Assembly: GCF_031846165.1 (NCBI RefSeq)
Contig: NZ_JAVRIE010000004.1
Location: 248,001 to 312,000 of the forward strand
Reading direction: 5' to 3'
Length of the DNA stretch: 64,000 nt
From: Glaciecola blandensis
GTDB taxonomy: Bacteria > Pseudomonadota > Gammaproteobacteria > Enterobacterales > Alteromonadaceae
The notes under the pieces are model-generated. The model saw only the letters and a list, made by a program, of their open reading frames with translations. It had not been told where the DNA came from and ran no database searches. How positions within the stretch are numbered: the stretch's first letter is position 1; each line of letters opens with the position of its first letter. A program made the translations under genes and the position numbers. Shown here piece by piece: positions 27,441-36,528 of the stretch.

Positions 27441-28420
27441 TGAGTGATAATAAAGAAACAACTAGCGCTAAAGTAACAAGAGCCTTCGCACCCGCTTCAA
27501 TAGGTAATGTCAGTTTAGGCTTTGATCTTCTCGGAGCCGCTCTCCAGCCTATTGACGGAAAGCGTTTAGGTGATTGGGTTGAAGTCAAAGATGCAGAGAC
27601 ATTTTCTCTTACGGTAGATGGTACATTTGCCGATAGATTACCTACGGGTAGTGACAATAATATCGTTACAAAGTGCTTCGAGTTCTTTCAAGCGGCGTTA
27701 GCTGATGCAAATAAAGCACCGTTAAACGTGGCCATGCACCTACATAAAGCACTACCAATTGGCAGTGGTCTTGGCTCTAGCGCAAGTTCTATCGTTGCGG
27801 CGTTTTACGCCTTGAACGAACATGCGAATAAGCCGTTTGATGAAGATCAGTTACTGACAATGATGGGCGAGCTTGAGGGGCAAATTAGCGGGAGTATACA
27901 TTACGACAATGTTGCTCCGAGCTATTTAGGTGGCTTGGTTTTAATGACGGGCGAAGAGTCACCCGTGGCGGTGAAGTTGCCGTGTTTTGACAATTGGTAT
28001 TGGGTTGTATGTTACTCTGGCATTTCGGTGTCAACTGCCGAGGCCAGAAGGTTGCTTCCGCAAGAGTACAGCCTATCGTCAACACTAGATTTTGGCCGAC
28101 AACTCAGTGTCTTTGTGCATAGCTTATATGCGAAAGACGAAGCGTTGGCTGCTAAGATGATGACCGACGTTATAGCAGAAGAGCATCGGAAGGTATTATT
28201 ACCTCGTTTTGATGATGCAAGAGAAGCCGCAAACGCAAATAACGCGCTTGCGTTTGGTATTTCTGGCTCCGGCCCGACCGTGTTTGCGGTGGCACGAGAG
28301 CTTGATGATGCTAATGCTATAAAAGCATGGCTAGAAAAAGAATATATACAAAACGAAGATGGCTTTAGCCATGTTTGTCAGTTAAGCACACAAGGCACCC
28401 AGGTGTTACCTAGTGCATAA
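27440..28420 (+). CDS. thrB: Homoserine kinase
   Basis: A 326-residue GHMP kinase. Motif 1 FAPASIGNVSLGFD and the ATP loop LPIGSGLGSSASS are clear, with the C-terminal GISGSGPTVFAV. It phosphorylates homoserine. The frame is open from an ATG at 27419 inside thrA, but the ATG at 27440 shares the thrA stop (TAATG) and gives the usual family N-terminus, so I use it. Confidence 0.96.
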   Translation: MSDNKETTSAKVTRAFAPASIGNVSLGFDLLGAALQPIDGKRLGDWVEVKDAETFSLTVDGTFADRLPTGSDNNIVTKCFEFFQAALADANKAPLNVAMHLHKALPIGSGLGSSASSIVAAFYALNEHANKPFDEDQLLTMMGELEGQISGSIHYDNVAPSYLGGLVLMTGEESPVAVKLPCFDNWYWVVCYSGISVSTAEARRLLPQEYSLSSTLDFGRQLSVFVHSLYAKDEALAAKMMTDVIAEEHRKVLLPRFDDAREAANANNALAFGISGSGPTVFAVARELDDANAIKAWLEKEYIQNEDGFSHVCQLSTQGTQVLPSA

Positions 28421-28436
28421 AACAAAGGTTTAAGAA

Positions 28437-29720
28437 GTGAAACTAGTAAATTTAAAAGATGCCAGTGATGCCGTTAGCTTTTCTGAAGCGGTGAAGAAAG
28501 GCCTAGGGAAGCACCAAGGTTTATATTTTCCAACAGATATCATCCCTTTCGATAATATTGATGATGTTTTGGCTATGCCTTTCGTGGAAAGAAGCATTCA
28601 CGTTTTAAAACACTTGATTGGTGATGAATTACCCGAAGCGTTGCTAAGTTCTATTGTGACAGCAGCCTTTCAGTTTGGCGCACCTTTGGCAAAAGTGAGT
28701 GATCAAATTCATTGCCTTGAGTTATTTCATGGTCCAACTTTGGCATTCAAAGATTTTGGTGGTCGATTTATGGCTCAATGCCTTGCGAATATCAGCAAAG
28801 GCGAACCAATCACTATTTTAACGGCTACCTCTGGTGATACCGGTGCGGCCGTCGCTCATGCATTCCATGGCATAGACAACATCCAAGTCGTGATTTTGTA
28901 TCCGAAAGGTAAAATCAGTAAGTTACAAGAAAAACTCTTCACCACGTTAGGCGATAATATACATACGGTAGCGATTGAGAGTGACTTTGACGACTGCCAA
29001 CAGCTAGTGAAAGCTGCTTTTGACGACCCTGACGTGCGTGATGGCTTGCACTTGAATTCTGCTAATTCAATTAACATTAGCCGTTTACTCGCACAGGTTT
29101 GTTATTATTTTGAAGCGGTAGCGCAATTACCAATAGAGGACAGAGCGAAAGTGGTATTTTCTGTGCCTAGTGGTAACTTTGGGAATCTGACCGCGGGTAT
29201 CATTGCAAAAGCGCTAGGTGTGCCGATCAAGCGCTTTATCGCAGCAACAAACTCTAATGACACTGTGCCTCGTTATTTAAAGACCGGTGAATGGGCGCCT
29301 AAGCCAACCGTTGCCACAATTTCAAATGCAATGGATGTTAGCCAGCCAAATAACTGGCCTCGTATTGAGGCTCTTGTTGAGCAGGGTTATATATCGAAAG
29401 ATATTTTAATGGGTGAGGGCGTCGACGAGGAGTATACGCAAGTTGCTATGCGTCAGCTAGCAAGCTTAGGTTACGTTTCTGAGCCGCATGCCGCTATTGG
29501 TTATCGTTCTTTGGCTCGCTCACTGACTGAAGACGAAGTGGGTATTTTCTTAGGCACTGCGCATCCTGCAAAATTTAGAGAAACCGTAGAGAATGTCTTG
29601 GGTCAGCCCATTAGTTTGCCACAAGCGTTGGCAGATAGTGTCGGTAAACCAGACTTTTCAGTGGACGTTGAAAATAGCTATGAGGCATTGAAAAAGCACC
29701 TTTTCGCTACTTTGCGTTAA
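28437..29720 (+). CDS. thrC: Threonine synthase
   Basis: A 427-residue PLP enzyme converting O-phosphohomoserine to threonine. The PLP lysine region is FHGPTLAFKDFGGRFMA, followed by TATSGDTGAAVAHAF and VPSGNFGNLTAG. Start is GTG at 28437 with AAGG upstream, 16 nt after thrB. Last gene of the threonine operon. Confidence 0.97.
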   Translation: MKLVNLKDASDAVSFSEAVKKGLGKHQGLYFPTDIIPFDNIDDVLAMPFVERSIHVLKHLIGDELPEALLSSIVTAAFQFGAPLAKVSDQIHCLELFHGPTLAFKDFGGRFMAQCLANISKGEPITILTATSGDTGAAVAHAFHGIDNIQVVILYPKGKISKLQEKLFTTLGDNIHTVAIESDFDDCQQLVKAAFDDPDVRDGLHLNSANSINISRLLAQVCYYFEAVAQLPIEDRAKVVFSVPSGNFGNLTAGIIAKALGVPIKRFIAATNSNDTVPRYLKTGEWAPKPTVATISNAMDVSQPNNWPRIEALVEQGYISKDILMGEGVDEEYTQVAMRQLASLGYVSEPHAAIGYRSLARSLTEDEVGIFLGTAHPAKFRETVENVLGQPISLPQALADSVGKPDFSVDVENSYEALKKHLFATLR

Positions 29721-29740
29721 ATTTTAAATCGGAAAAAATA

Positions 29741-30400
29741 ATGAAAGCATGGGAAGGCATTTTAGGTGACCAAAAACAACAAGCCTACTTCCAAGAAGCA
29801 CTTGCTTATGTCGAAGCAAGGCGCGTTGAGGGCGTTACCGTTTATCCTGAAGCACAAGATGTTTTCAATGCTTTCAAATTAACGAGCCCGAATAATCTAA
29901 AAGTCGTGATACTTGGACAGGATCCCTATCACGGCCCTAATCAGGCGCACGGCTTGAGTTTTTCTGTATTGAAAGGTAACAAAATACCGCCATCGCTTCG
30001 TAATATTTATAAAGAGTTAAGCTCAGATATTGAAGGCTTTTTTACGCCAGTGCACGGTGACTTAAGTGAGTGGGCAAAGCAAGGGGTACTATTATTAAAT
30101 ACGGTACTCACTGTGGAACAGGGCGAAGCCCATTCGCACAAAAAGATAGGCTGGGAGCGATTTACGGACGAGGTCATTAAGAAAATAAATGAACACTTTG
30201 ATAATATCGTGTTTTTACTGTGGGGCGCTCCAGCTCAAAAAAAGATGCAGTTAATCAGCGAAGAGCGTCAAAAAGTGCTCATAAGTGCACACCCGTCCCC
30301 GTTGTCTGCACATCGCGGATTCCTAGGGTGTAAGCACTTCAGCCAAACTAATGCGTTTCTAAAAGAGATAGGTAAAACACCCATTGACTGGCAAGTCTAA
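29741..30400 (+). CDS. ung: Uracil-DNA glycosylase
   Basis: A 219-residue family 1 UDG. Catalytic D61 lies in GQDPYHGPNQAHGLSF; LLLNTVLTVE, and the DNA-intercalating HPSPLSAHRGF loop are intact. It removes uracil from DNA to start base excision repair. It follows thrC by only 20 nt, so read-through from the thr operon is possible. Confidence 0.97.
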   Translation: MKAWEGILGDQKQQAYFQEALAYVEARRVEGVTVYPEAQDVFNAFKLTSPNNLKVVILGQDPYHGPNQAHGLSFSVLKGNKIPPSLRNIYKELSSDIEGFFTPVHGDLSEWAKQGVLLLNTVLTVEQGEAHSHKKIGWERFTDEVIKKINEHFDNIVFLLWGAPAQKKMQLISEERQKVLISAHPSPLSAHRGFLGCKHFSQTNAFLKEIGKTPIDWQV

Positions 30401-30430
30401 GTAATACCTTATACATAACCCAGTAGACTC

Positions 30431-30786
30431 GTCATCCCCGCGAACCTTGTCATCCCCGCGTAGGCGGGGACCCAGATTCCTGCCTGCGCAGGAATGACGA
30501 ATTATAGCCGGTATGACAAACTAAAGGCGGGGCCAGATTTCTGCCTACTATCGTCATCCCCGCGAACCTTGTCATCCCCGCGTAGGCGGGGATCTAGATT
30601 CCTACATACTATCGTCATCCCCGCGCATGCGGGGACCTAGATTCCTGCCTGCGCAGGAATGACGAATTATAGCCGGTATGACAAACTAAAGGCGGGGCCA
30701 GATTTCTGCCTACTATCGTCATCCCCGCGCATGCGGGGACCTAGATTCCTGCCTGCGCAGGAATGACGAATTATAGCCGGTATGAC
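30431..30786. repeat. Cluster of REP/MITE-like palindromic repeats, 104-bp tandem unit
   Basis: Four partial or full copies start with GTCATCCCCGCG at about 30431, 30553, 30614 and 30718. Each full element has a GC stem CCCCGC...GCGGGG, a second stem TTCCTGC...GCAGGAA, and mirrored ends GTCAT...ATGAC. Two copies lie in a 104-bp tandem unit that also contains a spacer with AATTATAGCCGG. Decayed ATGACGCACTATAGCAG pieces continue to about 30838. Intergenic only; no coding frame or transposase. This repeat type is common in gammaproteobacteria and can act as REP-like mRNA ends or mobile palindromes. Confidence 0.93.
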
Positions 30787-30842
30787 GCACTGTAGCAGGA
30801 ATGACAAACTATATGCGGCATGACGCACTATAGCAGAAACAA

Positions 30843-30867
30843 AAATGCCACTAAGAAAGTGGCATTT
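30843..30867. terminator. Hairpin between repeat cluster and DUF3545 gene
   Basis: AAATGCCACT/AGTGGCATTT with an AAGAA loop and an A/T-rich 3' side on both strands. It can serve the minus-strand DUF3545 gene, whose stop is at 30880, and plus-strand transcripts from ung. Confidence 0.8.
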
Positions 30868-30879
30868 AAATTTATTTCG

Positions 30880-31056
30880 CTAGCGCATCATTTGGTCAAG
30901 TTCATACTCTAAACTCATATCCATTTCGGTGAGTTCTCGCTGTAATTTATACTTGTCTTGGATTGCTTCAATCTCTCGCCACTTTCGTTTTTTGCTTTTG
31001 GTTTTTACTGGGCGGGACTCGGTATCTACAATTGATAAAATATCGCTTCGTTCCAC
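30880..31056 (-). CDS. DUF3545 family small protein
   Basis: A ~58-residue basic-then-acidic helical protein: SKKRKWREIEAIQDKYKLQRELTEMDM is the DUF3545 signature. Longer frames are open to 31131, but AAGGAG (31063-31068) is adjacent to ATG 31062 and six bases from GTG 31056, so GTG is the better-spaced start. Function unknown; DUF3545 is a small cytoplasmic family of marine gammaproteobacteria. Confidence 0.75.
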   Translation of the reverse strand: MERSDILSIVDTESRPVKTKSKKRKWREIEAIQDKYKLQRELTEMDMSLEYELDQMMR

Positions 31057-31225
31057 GGGCATCTCCTTATCGAAACCGCTTGCTACACAAACAGTCGGAC
31101 TGCGGAGGTGCTGTCGACTGCTTACACTCAATATGTACCATAAGAATGAAAGAAATAAAACACATTTGTTAACCTTATATTAACAATGTGTTTCATTTCT
31201 ATTACAGAAGACGTGGTCTTACACT

Positions 31226-32884
31226 TTATTTTTGCGCGTTTTTGAATTTTTCGACAAGTGAGGCGGTCGAGCTATCAACAGAGTCAAGCGGTTTAAGGTC
31301 CTTAATGACATCAAGAACGTCGTTACCTAATGCTTTACCTAATTCAACACCCCATTGGTCGAAGGAGTTTAGGTCCCATATAGCACCTTGAATTAACACT
31401 TTGTGTTCGTACATTGCAATCAATGCCCCCAAGGTTTTTGGGTCGAGTTGCTCGAACAAAAGAGTATTACTTGGCTTGTTTCCAGGCATCGTTTTGTGAG
31501 CAGCTAAACTAACACGTTCTTCGTCAGATAAGCCTTTTCCGTCAAGATCAGCGTAGCATTCTTCAAAGGTTTTACCTTGCATCAACGCTTGAGTTTGCCC
31601 AAAGCAATTAGACGCTAACATTGCATGGTGCGTATCATCTTGATTAGGCACATTTAAGGGAAGCATGAAATCTGCCGGTATAGGCAAGGTGCTTTGATGT
31701 ATCAATTGATGGAACGAGTGTTGACCGTTGGTCCCTTCACTACCCCAAATGATTGGGCCAGTACCACAATCCACAGCTTGACCGCCAAGTGTCGTCGATT
31801 TACCGTTGCTTTCCATATCCAACTGTTGCACGTATGCAGGAAGGCCACGTAAATAATGGTAATAGGGGAGAAGTACATGAGACTGAGCGCCCATAAAATT
31901 ACGATACCACACACCAAGCATTGCCAGAATGGCTGGTAAGTTTTCCGCGAGAGGCGCAGTTTGAACGTGCTCATCCATGGCATATGCGCCATCGAGAATG
32001 GCTCTGAAATTGTCATAACCTAAAGCAAGTGAAATGGGTAAACCAATTGCAGACCATAATGAATAGCGACCACCTACCCAATCAGCCATAGGGAAAACAT
32101 TTTCGGCGGCCATGCCGAATTCAGTAGCAGCTTTTACATTTGATGAGACTGCAACAAAATGTTTGGCAATATCAGCTTCTGACACGCTATGCGTAGAGGA
32201 CTTTTGAGCTAAAAACCACGCTTTTGCCGTGAGTGTGTTTTGCAAAGTCTCTTGAGTGCCAAATGATTTCGAAGACATCACAAACAAGGTTTCTTCAAAG
32301 TCACAGTCTGCTAGTACGTCTTGAATATGACAGCCATCTACGTTCGCGACAAACGTTACATCTACTCGACCATCACGATAAGGCTTTAGCGCTTCACTGA
32401 CAATTTTGGGGCCCAAAAACGAACCGCCAATACCGATGCTAACCACCCGTTTGACAGGTTTTCCTGTGCAGCCGAGATGTTCACCCGATAAAACCTTGTT
32501 GGTAAAAGCTTCCACTTTATCGAGAGTAGCCATTACCTCTGGCATAACATCTTCACCGTCAACCATAACAGGCTTACCTGAGAAATTGCGTAATGCCGTA
32601 TGTAAAACAGCTCGTTTCTCAGTGGTGTTGATGATGTCGCCTTTGAACATTGCTGTAATTTTGTCGTTAACGCCTCGTTGCTCAGCTAACGCGATGAGTT
32701 GCGAAAGCACATCATCAGTAATTAAGTTTTTGCTGTAATCAAGAGAGATACCGCAGGCAGCCAAAAAGTATTTTTCAGCCCGCGAAGGGTCAGTTTCGAA
32801 CCAGTCTCTCATATGCTGACGTTTCACATTTGCGGCAAGTGATTCTAATTTGCCCCAGGCTTCAGTATTACGAATGCGTTCCAC
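31226..32884 (-). CDS. pgi: Glucose-6-phosphate isomerase
   Basis: A 552-residue enzyme interconverting glucose-6-P and fructose-6-P. Family segments visible are SIGIGGSFLGPKIV, FVMSSKSFGTQETLQNT, GGRYSLWSAIG and the GTGPIIWGSEGTNGQHSF loop. Start is GTG at 32884 with GGAGAGA upstream. Its gene lies 21 nt downstream of tal on the same strand, so tal-pgi is an operon linking glycolysis and the pentose phosphate pathway. Confidence 0.97.
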   Translation of the reverse strand: MERIRNTEAWGKLESLAANVKRQHMRDWFETDPSRAEKYFLAACGISLDYSKNLITDDVLSQLIALAEQRGVNDKITAMFKGDIINTTEKRAVLHTALRNFSGKPVMVDGEDVMPEVMATLDKVEAFTNKVLSGEHLGCTGKPVKRVVSIGIGGSFLGPKIVSEALKPYRDGRVDVTFVANVDGCHIQDVLADCDFEETLFVMSSKSFGTQETLQNTLTAKAWFLAQKSSTHSVSEADIAKHFVAVSSNVKAATEFGMAAENVFPMADWVGGRYSLWSAIGLPISLALGYDNFRAILDGAYAMDEHVQTAPLAENLPAILAMLGVWYRNFMGAQSHVLLPYYHYLRGLPAYVQQLDMESNGKSTTLGGQAVDCGTGPIIWGSEGTNGQHSFHQLIHQSTLPIPADFMLPLNVPNQDDTHHAMLASNCFGQTQALMQGKTFEECYADLDGKGLSDEERVSLAAHKTMPGNKPSNTLLFEQLDPKTLGALIAMYEHKVLIQGAIWDLNSFDQWGVELGKALGNDVLDVIKDLKPLDSVDSSTASLVEKFKNAQK

Positions 32885-32905
32885 AGTATCTCTCCGATGT
32901 AATTG

Positions 32906-33859
32906 TTACAGCATGTCTCTTAATAAGGTTTCTAGTTTGACTTGGTCGGCGGCGAAATTTCTTATGCCTTCTGACAATTTTTCGGTTGCCATGGCATTTT
33001 CATTCATCTGCCAACGGAAGTCCGCTTCATTGATCAGTTCGCCTGGGTTTTTCACTTTGCCGTTATCAACTAAGTAAGGCTTGATTTCACCTTCTGTATT
33101 CGAAAGCTCTTCTAATAACTGAGGACTAATTGTTAGGCGATCACATCCAGCAAGGCATAAAATTTCATCGATATTTCGGAAACTTGCACCCATCACGACT
33201 GTTTTGTAACCGTGTGATTTGTAATAGTTGTAAATCTCAGTTACTGAGATAACGCCAGGATCTTCTGTTCCCGGAAACGCAGCTTTTCCTGTGCTAGCTT
33301 TGTACCAGTCGAGGATACGACCAACAAATGGAGAAATCAGAAACACGCCAGCCTCGGCGCAAGCGCGAGCTTGGGCAAAACCGAAGAGTAAAGTAAGGTT
33401 ACAGTTGATACCTTCTTTCTCAAGTTGCTCGGCTGCTTTAATTCCTTCCCAAGTCGACGCGATCTTAATGAGAATTCTCGATTTATCGATGCCAGCATCG
33501 GCGTATAGTTTTATTAGTTTATGGGCCTTTTTCACTGTCGCAGCTGTGTCAAAACTTAATCGTGCATCAACTTCAGTTGAAATACGGCCAGGGATCACAT
33601 CAACAATTTCTTTACCGATAGCAACTGCCAGTTTGTCACCCGCATCAATCACTTGCTGTTCAGTGTCAGACGATTGTTCGCTCGCCCATTTCACGGCATC
33701 TGCGATTAACTGCTTATATTGAGGCAAAGACGCAGCTTTCAGCAGTAGCGATGGGTTGGTTGTCGCATCTACAGGTTGGTATTTTTTGATTGCGTCGATA
33801 TCGCCAGTGTCGGCAACAACGGTAGTTAACGTGCGTAATGATTCTAGTTGTGTTGTCAT
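32906..33859 (-). CDS. tal: Transaldolase
   Basis: A 317-residue transaldolase B-type enzyme. DATTNPSLLLKAA near the N-terminus, Schiff-base lysine region RILIKIASTWEGI, NLTLLFGFAQARACAEAGV and ISPFVGRILDW are all present. First gene of the tal-pgi pair. Length is normal for the TalB class. Confidence 0.97.
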   Translation of the reverse strand: MTTQLESLRTLTTVVADTGDIDAIKKYQPVDATTNPSLLLKAASLPQYKQLIADAVKWASEQSSDTEQQVIDAGDKLAVAIGKEIVDVIPGRISTEVDARLSFDTAATVKKAHKLIKLYADAGIDKSRILIKIASTWEGIKAAEQLEKEGINCNLTLLFGFAQARACAEAGVFLISPFVGRILDWYKASTGKAAFPGTEDPGVISVTEIYNYYKSHGYKTVVMGASFRNIDEILCLAGCDRLTISPQLLEELSNTEGEIKPYLVDNGKVKNPGELINEADFRWQMNENAMATEKLSEGIRNFAADQVKLETLLRDML

Positions 33860-34461
33860 TATTTTCCCATTATTTGTGTCTAATTGGTGTTCGAGTTGAT
33901 AATCTTTTGTCGGTAATATGAAACTATCTTATTCAAAATCACAAGTGGCTTGAATTTTTGAGTAAAATAGCGTCTGTATAAGGTGTTTAGTCAGGAACCA
34001 TAGCCTTCCTATAGGGTACAGATTGTATGACATTCTGGCTAGTTGTGAATGATGATTTTTATATTATGAAAATATAGATTATGACCAAAAGAAAACGCTG
34101 CTTTATTTAGACGAGTCAGTTTGCAGCGTGTATTGCTGAAAAAGGTCAATGATAGTTTTACTTGAGGGCGTTTATCTTGCTTTTGACCTTGTAATTTCGA
34201 GGCTTCGTACCAACATCATTACTATCGTATTAAAACATTTCCGCCAACAAAATTAGGTATGGAATGAGCAATTATTGATATCACTACGTAGAAAAGAACA
34301 AGACAGGGCGAACATCAGGGCGTGCTTTATTGTAAGTAAGGTATTAGGTAGTGCGGTATTAGATAGTACGGTATTTGAAAATAAGCTATTGCTCAGTAAG
34401 CACAGATTGTCGAATTGTAAAAACACAGATTATTTAAATCAGTAAGGAAAGAAAAAGCACT
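33860..34461. other. Long intergenic region between tal and yaaA
   Basis: About 600 nt without a convincing gene on either strand. It has two copies of a degenerate 15-bp tandem repeat GGTATTAGRTAGTRC (34340-34369) with a third partial copy, and an 8-bp inverted pair AAGGTCAA (34142) / TTGACCTT (34193) with a 43-nt loop. It must hold the divergent tal and yaaA promoters. I see no recognisable RNA gene. Confidence 0.5.
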
Positions 34462-35238
34462 ATGTTAATGCTTGTATCACCCGCAAAAAACCTCGATTTT
34501 GATTCCCCTTTGCCAACAACAAAGTTCACTGAACCAAGTATGTTGAAAGATGCTGAAGAACTGGTAGAAACATGCCAGAAGCTAGCGCCCAGTGATTTGG
34601 CGAGCTTGATGCATATCAGCGATAAACTGTCTATTTTAAATGCCGAGCGCTTTGCTAGTTTTACCACCCCGTTTACGCCTGATAATGCGCGCCAAGCAGT
34701 GTTTGCGTTTAATGGTGATGTCTATGGGGGCTTAGATGCAGCTTCACTATCGGAAGCTGATATTGATTTCGCTCAAAAGCATCTGAGGATTCTCTCAGGG
34801 CTCTACGGTTTATTAAAACCACTGGACTTGATGCAGGCTTATCGTCTTGAAATGGGTACTAAACTTCAAAATAATCGTGGTAAATCACTCTATGAGTTTT
34901 GGGGTGAGAGTATCACTCATGCGTTGAATGAAGAACTTGCTGATGGTGAACAACAAGTATTAGTAAACTTAGCAAGTAATGAGTACTTCTCGTCTGTTAA
35001 AAAGAAGTTGCTGAATGCAAATATCGTTACGCCACAGTTCAAAGATGAGAAAAATGGCAAGTACAAAATAATCAGCTTCTATGCAAAAAAGGCTCGTGGT
35101 TTGATGGCGCGATACATTATTCAAAATCGCATCACCGATGTTGAGGGCTTAAAAGGGTTTGATTTGGCTGGATATCATTACAGTGAAGTAGACAGCTCGC
35201 CGAATGAACTCGTATTCAAGCGAGCTGAACAAAAATAG
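34462..35238 (+). CDS. yaaA: YaaA family protein (peroxide stress)
   Basis: A 258-residue DUF328/YaaA protein: MLMLVSPAKNLDFDSP, FNGDVYGGLDA, LSGLYGLLKPLDLMQAYRLEMGT, YAKKARGLMARYI. In E. coli YaaA lowers free intracellular iron and DNA damage during H2O2 stress. Alone on its strand here. Length and motifs are typical. Confidence 0.95.
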   Translation: MLMLVSPAKNLDFDSPLPTTKFTEPSMLKDAEELVETCQKLAPSDLASLMHISDKLSILNAERFASFTTPFTPDNARQAVFAFNGDVYGGLDAASLSEADIDFAQKHLRILSGLYGLLKPLDLMQAYRLEMGTKLQNNRGKSLYEFWGESITHALNEELADGEQQVLVNLASNEYFSSVKKKLLNANIVTPQFKDEKNGKYKIISFYAKKARGLMARYIIQNRITDVEGLKGFDLAGYHYSEVDSSPNELVFKRAEQK

Positions 35239-35258
35239 ACAATACTGAGAAATGGCAC

Positions 35259-35693
35259 TTAGTTAACGTAAAGTTCCTCTTGGAATTTGAGCACTTCTTG
35301 TTTATTGCCTTGCTGAACAGTCACTTCAAACCGAAACGTTTCTCTGTGATCATGTGACAGAACAGCAAGGTAATAGATAGCTTTACCGTCGACAACCTTC
35401 TTAAAGTTTAGGTCTATTTTGCTTCCCAATAAATTTCTAGCTGAGCCTGTGACTGATAGGTTTTGCGCTTCCTGGGTGTCTTTATCTAAGACTGAAATAT
35501 TCACCAAAGCATTGTATTTGCTTCGCACGATTTGATTTGCTTTCGCAATTTCAGGCGTCAGGAAGGTAGTGTCTAATACAATGTAGTGAACATCCCATTG
35601 ACCCAGCGTCTTTTTCTGCTCAGCATGACTTACACTGGGGAGCAGCAAACCTAAACACACTACCACCAGAAACGACCAATTCAATACTCGCAT
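35259..35693 (-). CDS. DUF4426 periplasmic protein
   Basis: A 144-residue protein with a signal peptide (VVVCLGLLLPSVSHAEQ) and a beta-sandwich-like body. It matches DUF4426, which usually sits in the yggS-proC-yggT neighbourhood in Alteromonadales. Here it is separated from yggT by a repeat cluster, but it is on the same strand. Function unknown. Confidence 0.85.
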   Translation of the reverse strand: MRVLNWSFLVVVCLGLLLPSVSHAEQKKTLGQWDVHYIVLDTTFLTPEIAKANQIVRSKYNALVNISVLDKDTQEAQNLSVTGSARNLLGSKIDLNFKKVVDGKAIYYLAVLSHDHRETFRFEVTVQQGNKQEVLKFQEELYVN

Positions 35694-35721
35694 ACTCTTC
35701 TCCTTTGTTGTCTATTTGACT

Positions 35722-35935
35722 GTCATCGCCGCAAAGGCCTCTGTCATCCCCGCGAAGGCGGGGACCTAGATTCCTGCCTGCGCAGGAATGACCAACCCTC
35801 TTTGTCATCCCCGCGAAGGCGGGGACCTAGATTCCTGCATACGCAGGAATGACGACCCCTCTTTGTCATCCCCGCGAAGGCGGGGACCTAGATTCCTGCC
35901 TGCGCAGGAATGACGACCCCTCGCTGTCATCCCTA
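35722..35935. repeat. Second palindromic repeat cluster, 61-bp tandem unit
   Basis: Three near-identical copies start at 35743, 35804 and 35865, spaced exactly 61 bp, plus a damaged half copy before (35722) and a truncated one after (35926). Each has the CCCCGCGAAGGCGGGG stem, TTCCTGC...GCAGGAA stem and GTCAT/ATGAC ends, the same element as at 30.4 kb but with a different spacer. It lies between yggT and DUF4426. Confidence 0.95.
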
Positions 35936-35953
35936 CTCATTCAATCCTACTAG

Positions 35954-36493
35954 TTATATACGCACATACTCGCCAATGAGATTGATTACGAACTGAGTCC
36001 CTAAAATGAGCACCAAGGGTGAAAAATCAAGGCCACCAATGACAGGAATAAAGCGACGGATAGGCGCTAGCATTGGCTCAGTGAGTTGGTGCAACACGTA
36101 TTCCATCGGGTTATTTCCTTGGCTAACGAAGCTCAGAATCATTCTAATAATAAGAACAATGAAAAGCAGATTGAAGGCAACCTTTAGCAGCAAAAATAGG
36201 CTCGCAATAATGGCTGGAATAATAGGCGGCATGCCTGTGCCAAATATCAATTGCATAACGATAACTTTGAGTACAATCACTAAGTAAGCGAATAGCAGTG
36301 TCGCGCTGTCTATCCGGCTGATGGCAGGAATGAATCTGCGCATTGGACCAACTACAGGTTGCGTGACTTTCACTACAAATTGGCTCAGAGGATTGTAAAA
36401 ATCCGCCCTGGCAAATTGTAACCACACTCTTGCAAGCACAATCATTGCGTAGGTGTTAAATAAAAAGTCCAATAAAGTATAGGTTGCTTGCAT
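35954..36493 (-). CDS. YggT family membrane protein
   Basis: A 179-residue integral membrane protein made of two similar halves, each a hydrophobic hairpin plus the short PxxxPxRRFIP motif (VGPMRRFIPAISR and LAPIRRFIPVIGGLD). YggT proteins are linked to osmotic or K+ stress tolerance and occur beside proC and yggS, as here. Gap to proC is 35 nt. Confidence 0.92.
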   Translation of the reverse strand: MQATYTLLDFLFNTYAMIVLARVWLQFARADFYNPLSQFVVKVTQPVVGPMRRFIPAISRIDSATLLFAYLVIVLKVIVMQLIFGTGMPPIIPAIIASLFLLLKVAFNLLFIVLIIRMILSFVSQGNNPMEYVLHQLTEPMLAPIRRFIPVIGGLDFSPLVLILGTQFVINLIGEYVRI

Positions 36494-36528
36494 AGTTGCT
36501 TCTCTTTTCAGTTATCTATAATTGGCGT

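Noticed and set aside
30431..30786. CRISPR array
   Set aside because: Repeats are palindromic, spacers are themselves repeated, unit lengths vary, and there are no cas genes. These are REP/MITE-like elements.
34027..34077. 16-codon ORF in the tal-yaaA gap
   Set aside because: No ribosome site, very short, no composition or context support.
34340..34376. Short 15-bp tandem repeat as iteron/origin
   Set aside because: Only two and a half degenerate copies, no replication gene or DnaA boxes nearby.
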